Part shown: piece after piece, positions 52,942 to 62,081 of the stretch | How positions within the stretch are numbered: the first letter of the stretch is position 1 | Layout: every line of letters begins with the position of its first letter | Assembly: GCF_024723825.1 (NCBI RefSeq) | Contig: NZ_JANQBQ010000001.1 | Span: 3,410,001-3,474,000 of the forward strand | Reading direction: 5' to 3' | DNA: 64,000 nucleotides | Source: Romboutsia lituseburensis | GTDB lineage: Bacteria > Bacillota > Clostridia > Peptostreptococcales > Peptostreptococcaceae | Made by a program: the position numbers and the translations under genes | Notes under the pieces: generated by a model | Databases searched by the model: none | Seen by the model: only the letters and a program-made list of their open reading frames with translations | What the model was told of the DNA's origin: nothing

Positions 52942-55023
52942 ATGAGAGAATATAAGTTATACTCATCAGGAATACTATATGCTTATTTTTATTTTGAGGG
53001 AGAAAAAGTATTTTTTAAAGAGCTAGATGTATATAAAAATGAGTTTTTAGAAAAAAGAGAATTAACAAAAGAAAAAAATGAAGAATATATTAGCTTTTGC
53101 AAAATAGATTTTTTAGAGATAGCTAAAAAATTTGATTACTATGAGGAACTCTTTGAAACGAAAGAAGAGAATATAATAACAAAATTTGATGAAGTATATG
53201 AATTAGCTTCTAAAGGATACTACATACAAAGAAAAATTAAGTTTCCAAAAAATATTTTACTAGATGGCAATGAAATAGTTGGTGTGTTATGCCCAAATCG
53301 TGAATACGCATCTATACTTATAAAACAAGGATATGAAAATCATACTGTTTTATCTCAGTGGGAAGAAATAAAAGAGCCAATTCATCCTGTAAAGTATGAA
53401 GGGATGTTTGATGTATTAACTCGTGATGGGGTTAAGCTATCAACAGATGTTTTTTTACCAGCGGATATGAAGGAAAATATACCAACTATACTTGTTCGTA
53501 CACCTTATGGGAAAGAGTTAAACAATCAAATGTACTTTAGATATGTTCAAAGAGGATACGCTGTTGTAATTCAAGATGTTAGAGGACGAAACTTGAGTGA
53601 AGGAGAATGGATTCCTAATTATTTTGAAGTAGAAGATGGAGATGACACGATAACTTGGATTGCAAATAGACCTTGGAGTAGCAAGAAGGTAGGTATGATA
53701 GGTGGTTCATATTTAGGATATGTGCAGTGGGCAGCTGCAGCAAGTAAAAATCCATATCTTAGTGCTCTTGTAAGTATAGTTTGTGCAGGTAGTGCATTTG
53801 TTGATTTACCAAGACGCGGAGGAGCATTCACTTCAGGAATGCTAGCTTGGGCATTTGCAGTATCTCAAAAGAAATTTAAACCCGAGTTAATGGAAAGAGA
53901 TGATTGGGAAGAAGTATTAAATATAAGACCTTTAAATAAAATACCGGAAAAAGCGCTAGGATATAAAATCGACTTTTTAGAAAAATGGCTATCTGAAAAA
54001 GATTATAATGAATTTTGGCATAAGTCAAACTGGCATGCAAGAAGTCAAAATAAAGAAATACCTGCGTTAATTATGTCTGGTTGGTTTGATGATAATGGAA
54101 TGGGAACGACAGAAGCATTAGATTTAGTTAAAGACTATCCTATAGGTAAGCGTAAAGTAATATTAGGTCCATGGCAACATAGTGGAAACTCAAGATATGA
54201 TTTACATGGTGTTGATTTTGGAACTAATGCTCTTAGATTTGATTTAGACTTAAATTTCTTAAAGTGGTTTGATTTACATTTAAAAGGTATTGAAAATAAA
54301 ATGGATGAAAGTGCACCAGTTGAGTACTACACAGTTGGTTCGAATGAATGGAAGACTGCTCAAAATTGGCCAGTACCGCAAACTGATCAAGTAGAGATTT
54401 ACTTAACTAGTAACGGTTGTGCTAATACTTCAAGTGGAGATGGAAAGCTTGTATTTGAAAATGTTGAAAATGAAGGAATAGATAGTTACTACTATGACCC
54501 TGAAAATTTATCAACACATATAATAGATATGAGTGAAAATGAAATAGAAGTTCCAGAAGATTACACAGAAGAAGAGAAACGAGAGGATATATTATGTTAT
54601 ACAAGTGAAGTTATTAAGGAAGATTTCACTATAACTGGAGATATAAATGTAGAATTATTTATATCATCGGATGCAGTAGATACTGATTTTATGGTTAGAA
54701 TTACAGATGTTGATGAAAATGGAAGATCTATAAAGTTAGCAGATGGAATAATTTCTGCTAAATATAGAGAAGGATTCTCTGAGCCTAAGTATTTAGAAAA
54801 GGATGAAGTTTATAAAATTAATATACTAACAACTAAGATATCTAATACTTTTAAGAAAGGTCATAAAATACGTTTCACTATAACATCAAGTGCTAAAAAC
54901 TTTGTATTCCCTAATAGCAACACAAAAGATGGATATAATAGTGAAGTTGTTGTTATAGCTAATAATAAAGTTCATCATGGAGGCAAATATTTATCTAAAA
55001 TAGTTGTAAGAAAAGAAAAATAA
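52942..55023 (+). CDS. CocE/NonD-family serine hydrolase with extra N-terminal domain
   Basis: The 693-residue protein has an alpha/beta-hydrolase of the X-Pro dipeptidyl-peptidase/CocE class from about residue 150 (FDVLTRDGVKLSTDVFLP). The nucleophile serine is in IGGSYLGYVQW near residue 257, an aspartate in SGWFDDNG and the histidine in GPWQHSG. A C-terminal jelly-roll domain follows (about 470-690). The first ~150 residues form an additional domain with no family I recognise. With the epimerase and transporter it suggests peptide breakdown. Cellular location is probably cytoplasmic, as there is no signal peptide. GGGGGC precedes the ATG. Confidence 0.9.
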   Translation: MREYKLYSSGILYAYFYFEGEKVFFKELDVYKNEFLEKRELTKEKNEEYISFCKIDFLEIAKKFDYYEELFETKEENIITKFDEVYELASKGYYIQRKIKFPKNILLDGNEIVGVLCPNREYASILIKQGYENHTVLSQWEEIKEPIHPVKYEGMFDVLTRDGVKLSTDVFLPADMKENIPTILVRTPYGKELNNQMYFRYVQRGYAVVIQDVRGRNLSEGEWIPNYFEVEDGDDTITWIANRPWSSKKVGMIGGSYLGYVQWAAAASKNPYLSALVSIVCAGSAFVDLPRRGGAFTSGMLAWAFAVSQKKFKPELMERDDWEEVLNIRPLNKIPEKALGYKIDFLEKWLSEKDYNEFWHKSNWHARSQNKEIPALIMSGWFDDNGMGTTEALDLVKDYPIGKRKVILGPWQHSGNSRYDLHGVDFGTNALRFDLDLNFLKWFDLHLKGIENKMDESAPVEYYTVGSNEWKTAQNWPVPQTDQVEIYLTSNGCANTSSGDGKLVFENVENEGIDSYYYDPENLSTHIIDMSENEIEVPEDYTEEEKREDILCYTSEVIKEDFTITGDINVELFISSDAVDTDFMVRITDVDENGRSIKLADGIISAKYREGFSEPKYLEKDEVYKINILTTKISNTFKKGHKIRFTITSSAKNFVFPNSNTKDGYNSEVVVIANNKVHHGGKYLSKIVVRKEK

Positions 55024-55159
55024 TAAAGTAAAAAAGAGATAGTAAATTGATTTGGGCTTTTTAGTAGATTATCTAATAATTATATTCTATTATGAAAAAA
55101 TATTGATAACTTGTTAGTATCCTAAGGTTTTATAGAAAATTATGAAATATTTAATTAAT

Positions 55160-55188
55160 AAAAAGATGGCATTATATGCCATCTTTTT
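55160..55188 (+). terminator. Terminator after the CocE-like gene
   Basis: AAAAAGATGGCAT and ATGCCATCTTTTT pair around a 3-base loop. Confidence 0.9.
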
Positions 55189-55259
55189 ATTGATTAAATA
55201 TTATTAAATTATTGGGTATTCTTTTTTATTTGTTGTATTCACATTTAATGACTTTAACT

Positions 55260-55640
55260 TTAGTTAATAATACTTTTAAAAAAAACTATTATTGTAGTTA
55301 TACATAAACAAAAACCTAATAAAGCACCAATTGTTATAAGTAAAGAAGATAAACTAAGATCTAATAACAGCGGAGCTAAAAATACTACAAGAGAAATAAT
55401 TGGAAGATTTTTGTTTAAGCCTGTAACAATATTTTTTTTACCTAAAAAATAGTAAATTATACTAAGTATTAAAAATATAGGTGTAGAAATCATTAAAATT
55501 GCTAAAAATTGAGTTCCACAGTTCTCATACCAACTAAATATACTGTAATATGACGAATATATATATTCAGAAAAGAATATAGTTAGAGTTAAAATTAAGT
55601 TTAATATTATTAAAATAACTGATCTTTTTTTATTTGACAT
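55260..55640 (-). CDS. Four-helix membrane protein, unknown
   Basis: The 126-residue product has four membrane helices (about 7-27, 41-62, 71-91, 97-120) and no conserved motif that I know. AAGGAG precedes the ATG on the minus strand. It stands alone between the hydrolase and the chemoreceptor. Confidence 0.7.
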   Translation of the reverse strand: MSNKKRSVILIILNLILTLTIFFSEYIYSSYYSIFSWYENCGTQFLAILMISTPIFLILSIIYYFLGKKNIVTGLNKNLPIISLVVFLAPLLLDLSLSSLLITIGALLGFCLCITTIIVFFKSIIN

Positions 55641-55888
55641 AAAATATATCTCCTTAATTAAAATTTGGCTTATTATAGTATAAATTAAAAATGAATAGAA
55701 GTATAGGTTTAATTTATCTTATATATTATATTTTACAAAAAAATACAATTATTTACAAAAAAATACACTAATGATAAAATATAGTGTAAATTATAAATCT
55801 AACTATTTCAAGTGAAACTATAATTTTTATATTTTAAATTAATATTACATAGTAATTAGACAAAAAAACATATAAGGGGGAATAAAAA

Positions 55889-57904
55889 ATGAAATTTAAA
55901 ATATTAAGGAAGAATAAAGAAAAAAGTAAAAGTATAAAAACTCAGCTTATATTAATAATAGCTTGTTTTGTGGCTTTAGGTTGTGCATTATTAGGTTCGA
56001 TTACAAGTTATTTAAATTATAAAACAGCAAATTCAATTTTATCAAAAACTGTAGTAGAAACGACAAAACAAGTTTCTCAAAACATTTCTCAAAAAATTGA
56101 AAGTCTTGAAAATGCAGTAATTCAAATTGGAATGATCAAAGAACTTTCAGATCCCAAAATAAGTATAGAAGAAAAACAAAATATTTTAATAAAACAAGAA
56201 CAATTATATGGATTATCATCAGGGAAAATATTAGATGTAAATGGAAATGATATTGTAAACGGAAAGAACGTAACTGATAGAGAGTATTTTAAAATTGCTA
56301 TGAGTGGAAAAGCATATATAAGTTCTCCAATTAAAAGTAAAACAACAGGTAAAATGGTATTTGTAGTTTCAGCGCCTATTTGGGAAAATGGAGAAAAGGG
56401 TAGCAATGTAGTTGGAGTTGTAACTTTTAATCCAGATAAAGAGTTTTTAAATAAGATTGTTTCTAATATAAAAGTAAGTGAAAATAGTTATGCTTACCTT
56501 GTAAATAAAGAGGGAACAGTGATAGGTCATAAAGATAGTTCTCATGTAGGTGTATCAAATTCAATAAAGGATTCACAAAGTGATAAAAGCTTAATACCTT
56601 TTGCTAATGCAGATAGAAAGCTTATTTCAGGACAAACAGGATATGAAGATGCAAAATTCAATGGAAAAGCTTGGATGGTAGGATATGCTCCGATTGAAAA
56701 TAGTGATGGTTGGGGTATAGGAGTAATGACAAATAAGGATGACTTTTTAGGTGGTCTGCGTACTTCGATAATAACTACAGTTATATTAGCGTCATCATTT
56801 ACAATATTAGGAATTATAGTAGCAGTACATGTTTCGAAAAAAATAGGAGATCCATTAAAACAATGTAGTGAAAGATTAGATAAATTAGCACAAGGTGATT
56901 TACACTCAGAAACTATAGTTTTAGATGAAGATAATGAAATAGGTCAAGTATCTTATGCTACAAGCAAAATAGTTGATGACATTAGTCAAATGATAAATGA
57001 ATTAATACATATATTAACACAAATGGCTGAAGGTAACTTAAATATTGATGTAGATGAAGAAAGATTAACTAATTTATTTGTAAATGATTTTGAGCCGATA
57101 TTAATTGCTTTAAATAAAATAATAGGAAATTTAAATAATACTTTATCACAAATAAATATATCAAGTGAACAAATAGCATCAGGTTCTGAGCAAGTAGCAG
57201 AGGGAGCACAATTACTTTCTCAAGGTGCAACAGAACAAGCAAGTGCAGTTGAAGAACTTTCATCAACTATAAATGAAGTATCTGATCAAATAAATCAAAC
57301 GGCACAAAATACAATAAAAGCACAACAAATAGCTTTACAATCTTCTGTTGCAACAGATAAAGGAAAGTCACAAATGAATGATATGATACATGCAATGGAT
57401 GAAATCAGTAAAACATCAAATGAAATAGGAAATATAATAAAAAATATAGATGATATAGCATTCCAGACGAATATACTAGCACTTAATGCAGCAGTTGAAG
57501 CAGCTCGCGCAGGAAATGCAGGTAAGGGATTTGCAGTTGTTGCTGATGAAGTTAGAAATTTAGCACAAAAATCAGCACAAAGCGCAAAAGATACAGAAAC
57601 TTTAATACACAAATCAATTTTAGCAATAGAAAATGGTACACAAATTGTTTCGGAAACTGCAAAAGCTTTAGATGAAATAATAAATGGTGCAAAAGATACA
57701 GCACAAATTATACAAGAAATTTCAGATGCAACTAATGAACAAGCTAATCACATTAATCAAGTAAATGTTGGAGTGGAACAAATATCATCAGTTGTTCAAA
57801 ATAATTCAGCAACATCAGAAGAAAGTGCAGCAGCAAGTGAAGAATTATCAAGTCAATCTCAAATGTTAAAAGAACTTGTTGAACAATTTAATTTAAAAAA
57901 ATAA
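55889..57904 (+). CDS. Methyl-accepting chemotaxis protein with dCache sensor
   Basis: The 671-residue chemoreceptor has a first helix (about 21-43), an extracellular double-Cache domain (about 45-290), a second helix (about 295-318), a HAMP region ([22 protein letters not shown]) and a long signalling hairpin. The highly conserved tip is complete: [18 protein letters not shown] followed by [17 protein letters not shown]. dCache domains often bind amino acids or organic acids. Its glutamates would be methylated by CheR (54-860). GGGGG precedes the ATG. It is monocistronic. Confidence 0.95.
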   Translation: MKFKILRKNKEKSKSIKTQLILIIACFVALGCALLGSITSYLNYKTANSILSKTVVETTKQVSQNISQKIESLENAVIQIGMIKELSDPKISIEEKQNILIKQEQLYGLSSGKILDVNGNDIVNGKNVTDREYFKIAMSGKAYISSPIKSKTTGKMVFVVSAPIWENGEKGSNVVGVVTFNPDKEFLNKIVSNIKVSENSYAYLVNKEGTVIGHKDSSHVGVSNSIKDSQSDKSLIPFANADRKLISGQTGYEDAKFNGKAWMVGYAPIENSDGWGIGVMTNKDDFLGGLRTSIITTVILASSFTILGIIVAVHVSKKIGDPLKQCSERLDKLAQGDLHSETIVLDEDNEIGQVSYATSKIVDDISQMINELIHILTQMAEGNLNIDVDEERLTNLFVNDFEPILIALNKIIGNLNNTLSQINISSEQIASGSEQVAEGAQLLSQGATEQASAVEELSSTINEVSDQINQTAQNTIKAQQIALQSSVATDKGKSQMNDMIHAMDEISKTSNEIGNIIKNIDDIAFQTNILALNAAVEAARAGNAGKGFAVVADEVRNLAQKSAQSAKDTETLIHKSILAIENGTQIVSETAKALDEIINGAKDTAQIIQEISDATNEQANHINQVNVGVEQISSVVQNNSATSEESAAASEELSSQSQMLKELVEQFNLKK

Positions 57905-57956
57905 AAGAGTAATTTTTTGATAGTAAAATTAATATTTGATACTGAAGAAGTTTAAT

Positions 57957-58066
57957 TTTATACTACAAATTAAGTACAAGGTATATTATCCTATTAAAAC
58001 ACTAGAGTAATAAAAATAACCTGAATGCTCGATATAACCAATCCAAATATACAAATATAATATTCA
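57957..58066 (+). repeat. Duplicated leader segment, copy 2 (before galE)
   Basis: This is the partner of 48841-48952. It precedes galE by about 150 bases as copy 1 precedes manA by about 30. The region from 57905 to 58213 otherwise holds no gene. Confidence 0.75.
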
Positions 58067-58213
58067 TGTATGTAATTTAGAGAGTTTAAGATATAAAAAA
58101 CGGAAGTAATTATTAAATAAAATGGACTTAAAGTTTAATAAATACAAAATAATATCTCAAAATAAGTTATAATAATGAAATAAACTATATAAAAAATGTG
58201 AGGAATAAAAAAT

Positions 58214-59200
58214 ATGAGTATATTAATAATAGGTGGAGCAGGATATATAGGAAGTCACACTGTCAAATATTTCTTAGACCAAAATGAAGAAGTAATTATA
58301 GTAGACAACCTATTAACTGGACACAAAGAAGCGATATCTACAAATAAGTTTTACAACGTAGATATCAGAGATAAAGAAAATTTAGATAAAGTATTCAAAG
58401 AACATAACATAGAAGCAGTAATACACTTTGCAGCAAATTCATTAGTTGGAGAAAGTATGGTAAAACCATATGAATACTATCATAACAACGTATATGGAAT
58501 GATGTGTCTACTTGATGTTATGAAACAAAATAATGTAGACAAAATAGTATTTTCATCAACAGCAGCTACATATGGAGAGCCTAAGAGCATACCTATAGTT
58601 GAGAGTGATGATACTAATCCAACTAATACATATGGTGAAACTAAACTTGCTATGGAAAAAATGATGAAGTGGTTTGATAATGCTTATGGTACTAAGTATG
58701 TATCACTTAGATATTTCAATGCGGCAGGTGCATATTTTGATGGTAGTATTGGGGAGGATCATAAAACTGAAACTCATTTAATACCTTTAATACTTCAAGT
58801 GCCACTAGGAAAAAGAGAGCATATAAGTATATTTGGTGATGATTATGACACTAATGATGGTACATGTATTAGGGACTATATACATGTAATGGATTTGGCA
58901 TCTGCTCATTATAAGGCACTTCAGTACTTAAGAAATGGAAATGACAGTGATATATTTAATTTAGGAAATGGAAATGGATACTCTGTCAAAGAAGTGATAG
59001 ATGTGGCAAGAAGTGTAACTAAACATGATATAAAGTCAGTAGTAGAACCAAGAAGAAGTGGAGATCCTGCTATACTTATAGCAAGTAGTGCAAGAGCAAA
59101 GACTATCCTTGGATGGAAGCCTAAGTTTGATTCATTAGAAAAGATAGTACAAGATGCTTGGAATTGGCATAGTAATAATCCAAAAGGGTATTCAAAATAG
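58214..59200 (+). CDS. galE: UDP-glucose 4-epimerase
   Basis: The 328-residue short-chain dehydrogenase interconverts UDP-glucose and UDP-galactose (or their N-acetyl forms). The NAD site is IGGAGYIGSHT (6-16), the catalytic serine and tyrosine are in FSSTAATYGEP and NTYGETKLAME, and the C-terminal half has the substrate loops YFNAAGAYFDG and GDDYDTNDGTCIRDYIHV. GTGAGGAAT precedes the ATG. It supplies UDP-galactose-type donors for the exopolysaccharide locus and is followed by galU. Confidence 0.95.
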   Translation: MSILIIGGAGYIGSHTVKYFLDQNEEVIIVDNLLTGHKEAISTNKFYNVDIRDKENLDKVFKEHNIEAVIHFAANSLVGESMVKPYEYYHNNVYGMMCLLDVMKQNNVDKIVFSSTAATYGEPKSIPIVESDDTNPTNTYGETKLAMEKMMKWFDNAYGTKYVSLRYFNAAGAYFDGSIGEDHKTETHLIPLILQVPLGKREHISIFGDDYDTNDGTCIRDYIHVMDLASAHYKALQYLRNGNDSDIFNLGNGNGYSVKEVIDVARSVTKHDIKSVVEPRRSGDPAILIASSARAKTILGWKPKFDSLEKIVQDAWNWHSNNPKGYSK

Positions 59201-59254
59201 ATAAAAGCTAAAGACCTATAAATGAGTAGGCAAGGGGAAAAATGGGAGGAATCA

Positions 59255-60184
59255 ATGAAACGCACAGTACGTAAAGCAATAATACCAGCAGCTGGACTAG
59301 GGACTAGATTTTTACCAGCTACAAAATCACAACCAAAAGAAATGCTACCAATAGTAGACAAACCAACACTACAATACATAATAGAAGAAGCGATAAACTC
59401 AGGGATAGAAGAAATATTAATAGTAACAGGTCGTAGCAAAAAAAGTATAGAAGATCACTTCGATAGATCAGTAGAACTAGAACTAGAACTGGAGCAAAAA
59501 GGCAAAAAAGAAATGCTTAAGATGGTGCAAGACATATCAAACATGGTAAACATTCACTACATCAGACAAAAGGAGCCCAAAGGACTAGGACATGCTATTC
59601 ATTGTGCTAAAAGCTTTATAGGGAATGAGCCATTTGCAGTACTTTTAGGAGATGATATAGTAGATAGTGACAAGCCTTGTTTAAAGCAATTAATAGATTG
59701 CTACAATGAATACAAAACTACAGTATTAGGTGTTCAAGAAGTTGCAAAAGAAGATACTTGCAAGTATGGAATACTAGATGTTAAGTATATAGAAAACAGA
59801 GTATACAAGGTAAAAGACATGGTTGAAAAGCCAGATGTTGATAAAGCTCCATCAAACATAGCTATACTTGGTAGATATATAATAACTCCAGCTATATTTG
59901 ATATACTTGAAAATCAAGAGCCTGGAAAAGGTGGAGAGATACAATTAACAGATGCACTTCAAACTTTAGCAGATCAAGAAGCTATATATGCATACAACTT
60001 TGAAGGTAGAAGGTATGATGTAGGGGATAAGCTAGGTTTCTTAGAAGCTACTGTTGACTTTGCATTAAAAAGACCAGAGCTTAGAGATGAATTTATAGAG
60101 TTTCTAAGACGTAAGGGGAAAGACAATAAAGATAAAGAAGTAGAAGTTAATGTAATAGATGAAGTGGCAATAGATAAAGCATAA
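59255..60184 (+). CDS. galU: UTP-glucose-1-phosphate uridylyltransferase
   Basis: The 309-residue enzyme makes UDP-glucose. It begins RKAIIPAAGLGTRFLPATKS (4-23), the nucleotide-binding loop, and has LPIVDKPTLQYIIEEA, LLGDDIVDS and a C-terminal GRRYDVGDKLGFLEA. I start at ATG 59255 behind GGGAGG rather than at ATG 59222, which precedes it. It is in an operon with galE, 54 bases apart. A C-terminal extension rich in charged residues is present. Confidence 0.95.
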   Translation: MKRTVRKAIIPAAGLGTRFLPATKSQPKEMLPIVDKPTLQYIIEEAINSGIEEILIVTGRSKKSIEDHFDRSVELELELEQKGKKEMLKMVQDISNMVNIHYIRQKEPKGLGHAIHCAKSFIGNEPFAVLLGDDIVDSDKPCLKQLIDCYNEYKTTVLGVQEVAKEDTCKYGILDVKYIENRVYKVKDMVEKPDVDKAPSNIAILGRYIITPAIFDILENQEPGKGGEIQLTDALQTLADQEAIYAYNFEGRRYDVGDKLGFLEATVDFALKRPELRDEFIEFLRRKGKDNKDKEVEVNVIDEVAIDKA

Positions 60185-60198
60185 TATATATTATTTGA

Positions 60199-60228
60199 AG
60201 GGTGAGTAGCGATGCTAATCACCCTATT
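60199..60228 (+). terminator. Terminator after galU
   Basis: AGGGTGA and TCACCCT with an inner AGC/GCT stem form a compact hairpin followed by TATTTAT. Confidence 0.7.
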
Positions 60229-60431
60229 TATGTGCTAAAAAAGGTAATTAATATATATAAGTATTAGAAATACTATACTTATGGGTAATATATTAAAGTT
60301 TTTTATAGACCTATAATAGGTATTGATTAAAGTTAAAAATCTAACAAAATACTGGTTTATAATCAATTTAGAAATCCTAGTATTTAATAGATATTACTTA
60401 AACTAAATTTAGTATTGGAGGTTTTGAAACA

Positions 60432-60602
60432 ATGAGTAAAAAATATTGGGACAATCCAGAATTAAATGTATTAGGATTAAAAGATACAGCTAATGATGAA
60501 CTAAAATATCCTTGTGATTATTGTTCAACTAAACACTACACACAAGGACAAAAAGACTTACATAATTCTATATATCATAAAGACCAAATGCATACATCAT
60601 AA
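60432..60602 (+). CDS. RiPP-like precursor peptide 2 with C2H2-type motif
   Basis: The 56-residue peptide has GGAGG 11 bases before its ATG. Its start YWDNPELNVLGLKDT fits the same leader pattern as peptide 1 at 33355 (aromatic-x-x-P-x-L/I-x-x-x-G, then T). The rest carries CDYC and, 12 residues later, H-x4-H (DLHNSIYH), exactly the C-x2-C-x12-H-x4-H spacing of a classical zinc finger. The last residue is serine, as in peptide 1. It is monocistronic with a very strong terminator, so it may be highly expressed. It could be a modified peptide, a zinc-binding peptide or a kinase substrate; function is unknown. Confidence 0.72.
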   Translation: MSKKYWDNPELNVLGLKDTANDELKYPCDYCSTKHYTQGQKDLHNSIYHKDQMHTS

Positions 60603-60620
60603 AATTAATTATAGAAAATG

Positions 60621-60664
60621 AAAAAACTTCTTTTTAGAATATAATTTCTAAAAAGAAGTTTTTT
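60621..60664 (+). terminator. Strong terminator after peptide 2
   Basis: AAAAAACTTCTTTTTAGAA and TTCTAAAAAGAAGTTTTTT are fully complementary over 19 bases with a short loop. Confidence 0.95.
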
Positions 60665-60918
60665 CATTTAGGCATATTTTAAAAAGGAAAATGTACTAGG
60701 GATTATTTTATTATAAACAAATATTATTAAAATACAGTATTATAAATAACGATAGATGTTTATATACTATTTGTTAAAGTTGCTCTCCTTAAGTATAAAT
60801 AAGACTATACTAATATCTAATTAATTTTAATTGCATATATTGGTAAATTTATATTATAGCTATTGGTAAAATTTTACATTTTATAGTTATGTAAAAATTA
60901 AATTTAGGAGAATTAAAA
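60665..60918. promoter_or_regulatory. Leader of the secreted repeat protein with paired direct repeats
   Basis: No gene is visible. TATTGGTAAA occurs at 60838-60847 and 60861-60870, 23 bases apart, about two helical turns. This is the spacing expected of a regulator bound twice on one face. A further TTTTACATTTTATAG is just downstream and could be the promoter. Confidence 0.45.
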
Positions 60919-61881
60919 ATGATAAAAAACAAAATGGTAAAATTAGTAGGAACTGCTATGGCAGCAGCATTAGTATTTGGTACTTGTGTTCCAACAATAA
61001 CAGCTAATGCAAATGCATCAGAGCAAGGACAAGCAAATATAGAGAATATGGACAGAGAGCAATATGAATACGCTCGTCAAGAAATAGAAACAGCATTAGA
61101 TTTATTAGACAATGCTGACTTAACAAATGTAGAGAACTACGATAGAATGATGGCATTTACAAATGCAGCAAAACAAAGATTAGAAGGAATGGAATCAAAT
61201 CAGTGGGTAGATGACTTATATAGTAGAATAGAAAATGAAATATTCCCAAGTGCAAATGTAGCATTAAGACTTATGAATGATATGAGAGAATTACAACGTG
61301 TAGATAAAAATGACAAAGAAAATAAAGAAGCATGGATAAATGCACTTAATGAAGCTGTAACATATGCAAGAGTAAACTATTTAGCAAATGACAATACATT
61401 AAGAAGTGCTATAAAAGTATTACATACAGAAGCTGGATTAATAACAGAAGATAAAGAAGATCAACAAACAGAAGAAGTAAATATGGATAGAGAGCAATAT
61501 GATTACGCTCGTCAAGAAATAGAAACAGCACTAGATTTATTAGACAATGCAGATTTAACAAATGTAGAGAACTACGATAGAATGATGGCATTTACAAATG
61601 CAGCAAAACAAAGATTAGAAGGAATGGAATCAAATCAGTGGGTAGATGATTTATATAGTAGAATAGAAAATGAAATATTCCCAAGTGCAAATGTAGCATT
61701 AAGATTAATGAACGATATGAGAGAATTACAACGTGTAGATAAAAATGACAAAGAAAATAAAGAAGCATGGATAGATGCACTTAATGAAGCTATAACATAT
61801 GCAAGAGTAAATTACTTAGCAAATGATAATACATTAAGAAGTGCAATAGATGTACTACATACAGAAGCAGGATTAAAATAA
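60919..61881 (+). CDS. Secreted protein made of two near-identical repeats
   Basis: The 320-residue protein has a signal peptide (about 1-33). Two copies of a helical domain of about 127 residues follow (roughly 44-172 and 191-319), each starting NMDREQY-YARQEIETALDL and ending TLRSAI-VLHTEAGL. They differ at only a handful of residues. A short acidic linker joins them. No catalytic motif is evident; the domain is likely an alpha-helical bundle. It is a candidate abundant cell-surface or extracellular protein. TTAGGAG precedes the ATG. Confidence 0.85.
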   Translation: MIKNKMVKLVGTAMAAALVFGTCVPTITANANASEQGQANIENMDREQYEYARQEIETALDLLDNADLTNVENYDRMMAFTNAAKQRLEGMESNQWVDDLYSRIENEIFPSANVALRLMNDMRELQRVDKNDKENKEAWINALNEAVTYARVNYLANDNTLRSAIKVLHTEAGLITEDKEDQQTEEVNMDREQYDYARQEIETALDLLDNADLTNVENYDRMMAFTNAAKQRLEGMESNQWVDDLYSRIENEIFPSANVALRLMNDMRELQRVDKNDKENKEAWIDALNEAITYARVNYLANDNTLRSAIDVLHTEAGLK

Positions 61882-61947
61882 TTAAATTATAAAAAATGTA
61901 TATTGGACTAAAAGTAAAAAACTATATAGAATAAATATTATTAAATG

Positions 61948-61996
61948 AAGCTAACAGTAATTGATTATATATTAAAACTGTTAGCTTTATTTTTAT
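61948..61996 (+). terminator. Terminator after the repeat protein
   Basis: AAGCTAACAGT and ACTGTTAGCTT pair around an 18-base loop, followed by TATTTTT. Confidence 0.85.
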
Positions 61997-62081
61997 TAGA
62001 AAATTAACATTTATTGAACTAAGTTAATATAATAAATTAGGGTGTCAAAAAACAACTAAATTTCTCACAAGGAGTATGAAT

